Origin: Shewanellaceae bacterium
GTDB lineage: Bacteria > Pseudomonadota > Gammaproteobacteria > Enterobacterales > Shewanellaceae
Assembly: GCA_016779685.1 (NCBI GenBank)
Contig: JADHND010000095.1
Span: forward strand, 1 to 6,371
Direction: 5' to 3'
DNA: 6,371 bases
The translations under genes and the position numbers were made by a program. Under the pieces are notes generated by a model. The model saw only the letters and a program-made list of their open reading frames with translations, was not told where the DNA came from and made no database searches. Position 1 is the first letter of the stretch. Each line of letters starts with the position of its first letter. Below are positions 6,275 to 6,371 of the stretch, in pieces.

Positions 6275-6371
6275 ATGTCCAATCAATCCACTGAAGTTCT
6301 TTTTGTTAGCCACGCCAGCCTGCTGATTCGTAAAGGTGAGCGTTATATTTTAACCGACCCCTGGTTTCAGC
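6275..6371 (+). CDS. Metallo-beta-lactamase-fold hydrolase, N-terminus only (truncated by window edge)
   Basis: Thirty-two codons are visible before the right edge. The ATG at 6275 follows AAGG (6263-6266) at 8 bases, a good ribosome site. The product begins with a beta strand and then shows VSHASLLIRKG (residues 11-21) and ILTDPWF (25-31). This pair, a strand with H-A-S-L-L-I, a short turn, then I-L-T-D-P-W, is the usual opening of MBL-fold proteins of the UlaG-like or CMP-sialic-acid-hydroxylase-like type. There is no signal peptide, so a cytoplasmic enzyme is inferred. The zinc-binding HxHxDH motif lies outside the window, so neither activity nor substrate can be judged. It is transcribed away from prfC and is probably unrelated to it in function. 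Confidence 0.75.
   Translation, partial: MSNQSTEVLFVSHASLLIRKGERYILTDPWFQ

Overview
The window looks like chromosome of a moderate-GC gammaproteobacterium. The release factor 3 resembles the E. coli protein almost throughout, and the nucleoside transporter closely resembles the Vibrio cholerae CNT. Both point to a marine-type group such as Vibrionales, Alteromonadales or Oceanospirillales. I cannot name the genus from sequence alone.

Layout from left to right. (1) Positions 1-309, minus strand: the 5' end of a lipoprotein gene that runs off the left edge. (2) Positions 310-650: an AT-rich gap holding a weak plus-strand ORF (455-667). (3) Positions 651-2687, minus strand: a complete 678-residue lipoprotein with a lamin-tail-like domain, two calcium-binding-type Asp-rich motifs and a metzincin-type zinc protease motif. 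Its N-terminal part is clearly paralogous to gene 1, so the two form a tandem duplication. (4) Positions 2814-2839: terminator for the next gene. (5) Positions 2856-4121, minus strand: a NupC/CNT sodium-nucleoside symporter with its own good promoter. (6) Positions 4249-4280: strong hairpin terminator behind prfC. (7) Positions 4391-5971, minus strand: prfC, peptide chain release factor 3. (8) Positions 5972-6274: divergent intergenic region. (9) Positions 6275-6371, plus strand: the start of a metallo-beta-lactamase-fold hydrolase cut by the right edge.

The genes do not form one operon. Terminators separate prfC from nupC and nupC from the lipoprotein gene, so these are independent units that happen to share a strand. 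prfC and nupC are ordinary housekeeping genes. The accessory part is the left 2.7 kb, where a family of secreted, lipid-anchored, protease-like proteins has been duplicated. The larger gene shows a base-composition step near a domain boundary and an unusual residue in its zinc motif. I see no RNA genes, CRISPR arrays, insertion sequences or prophage genes.
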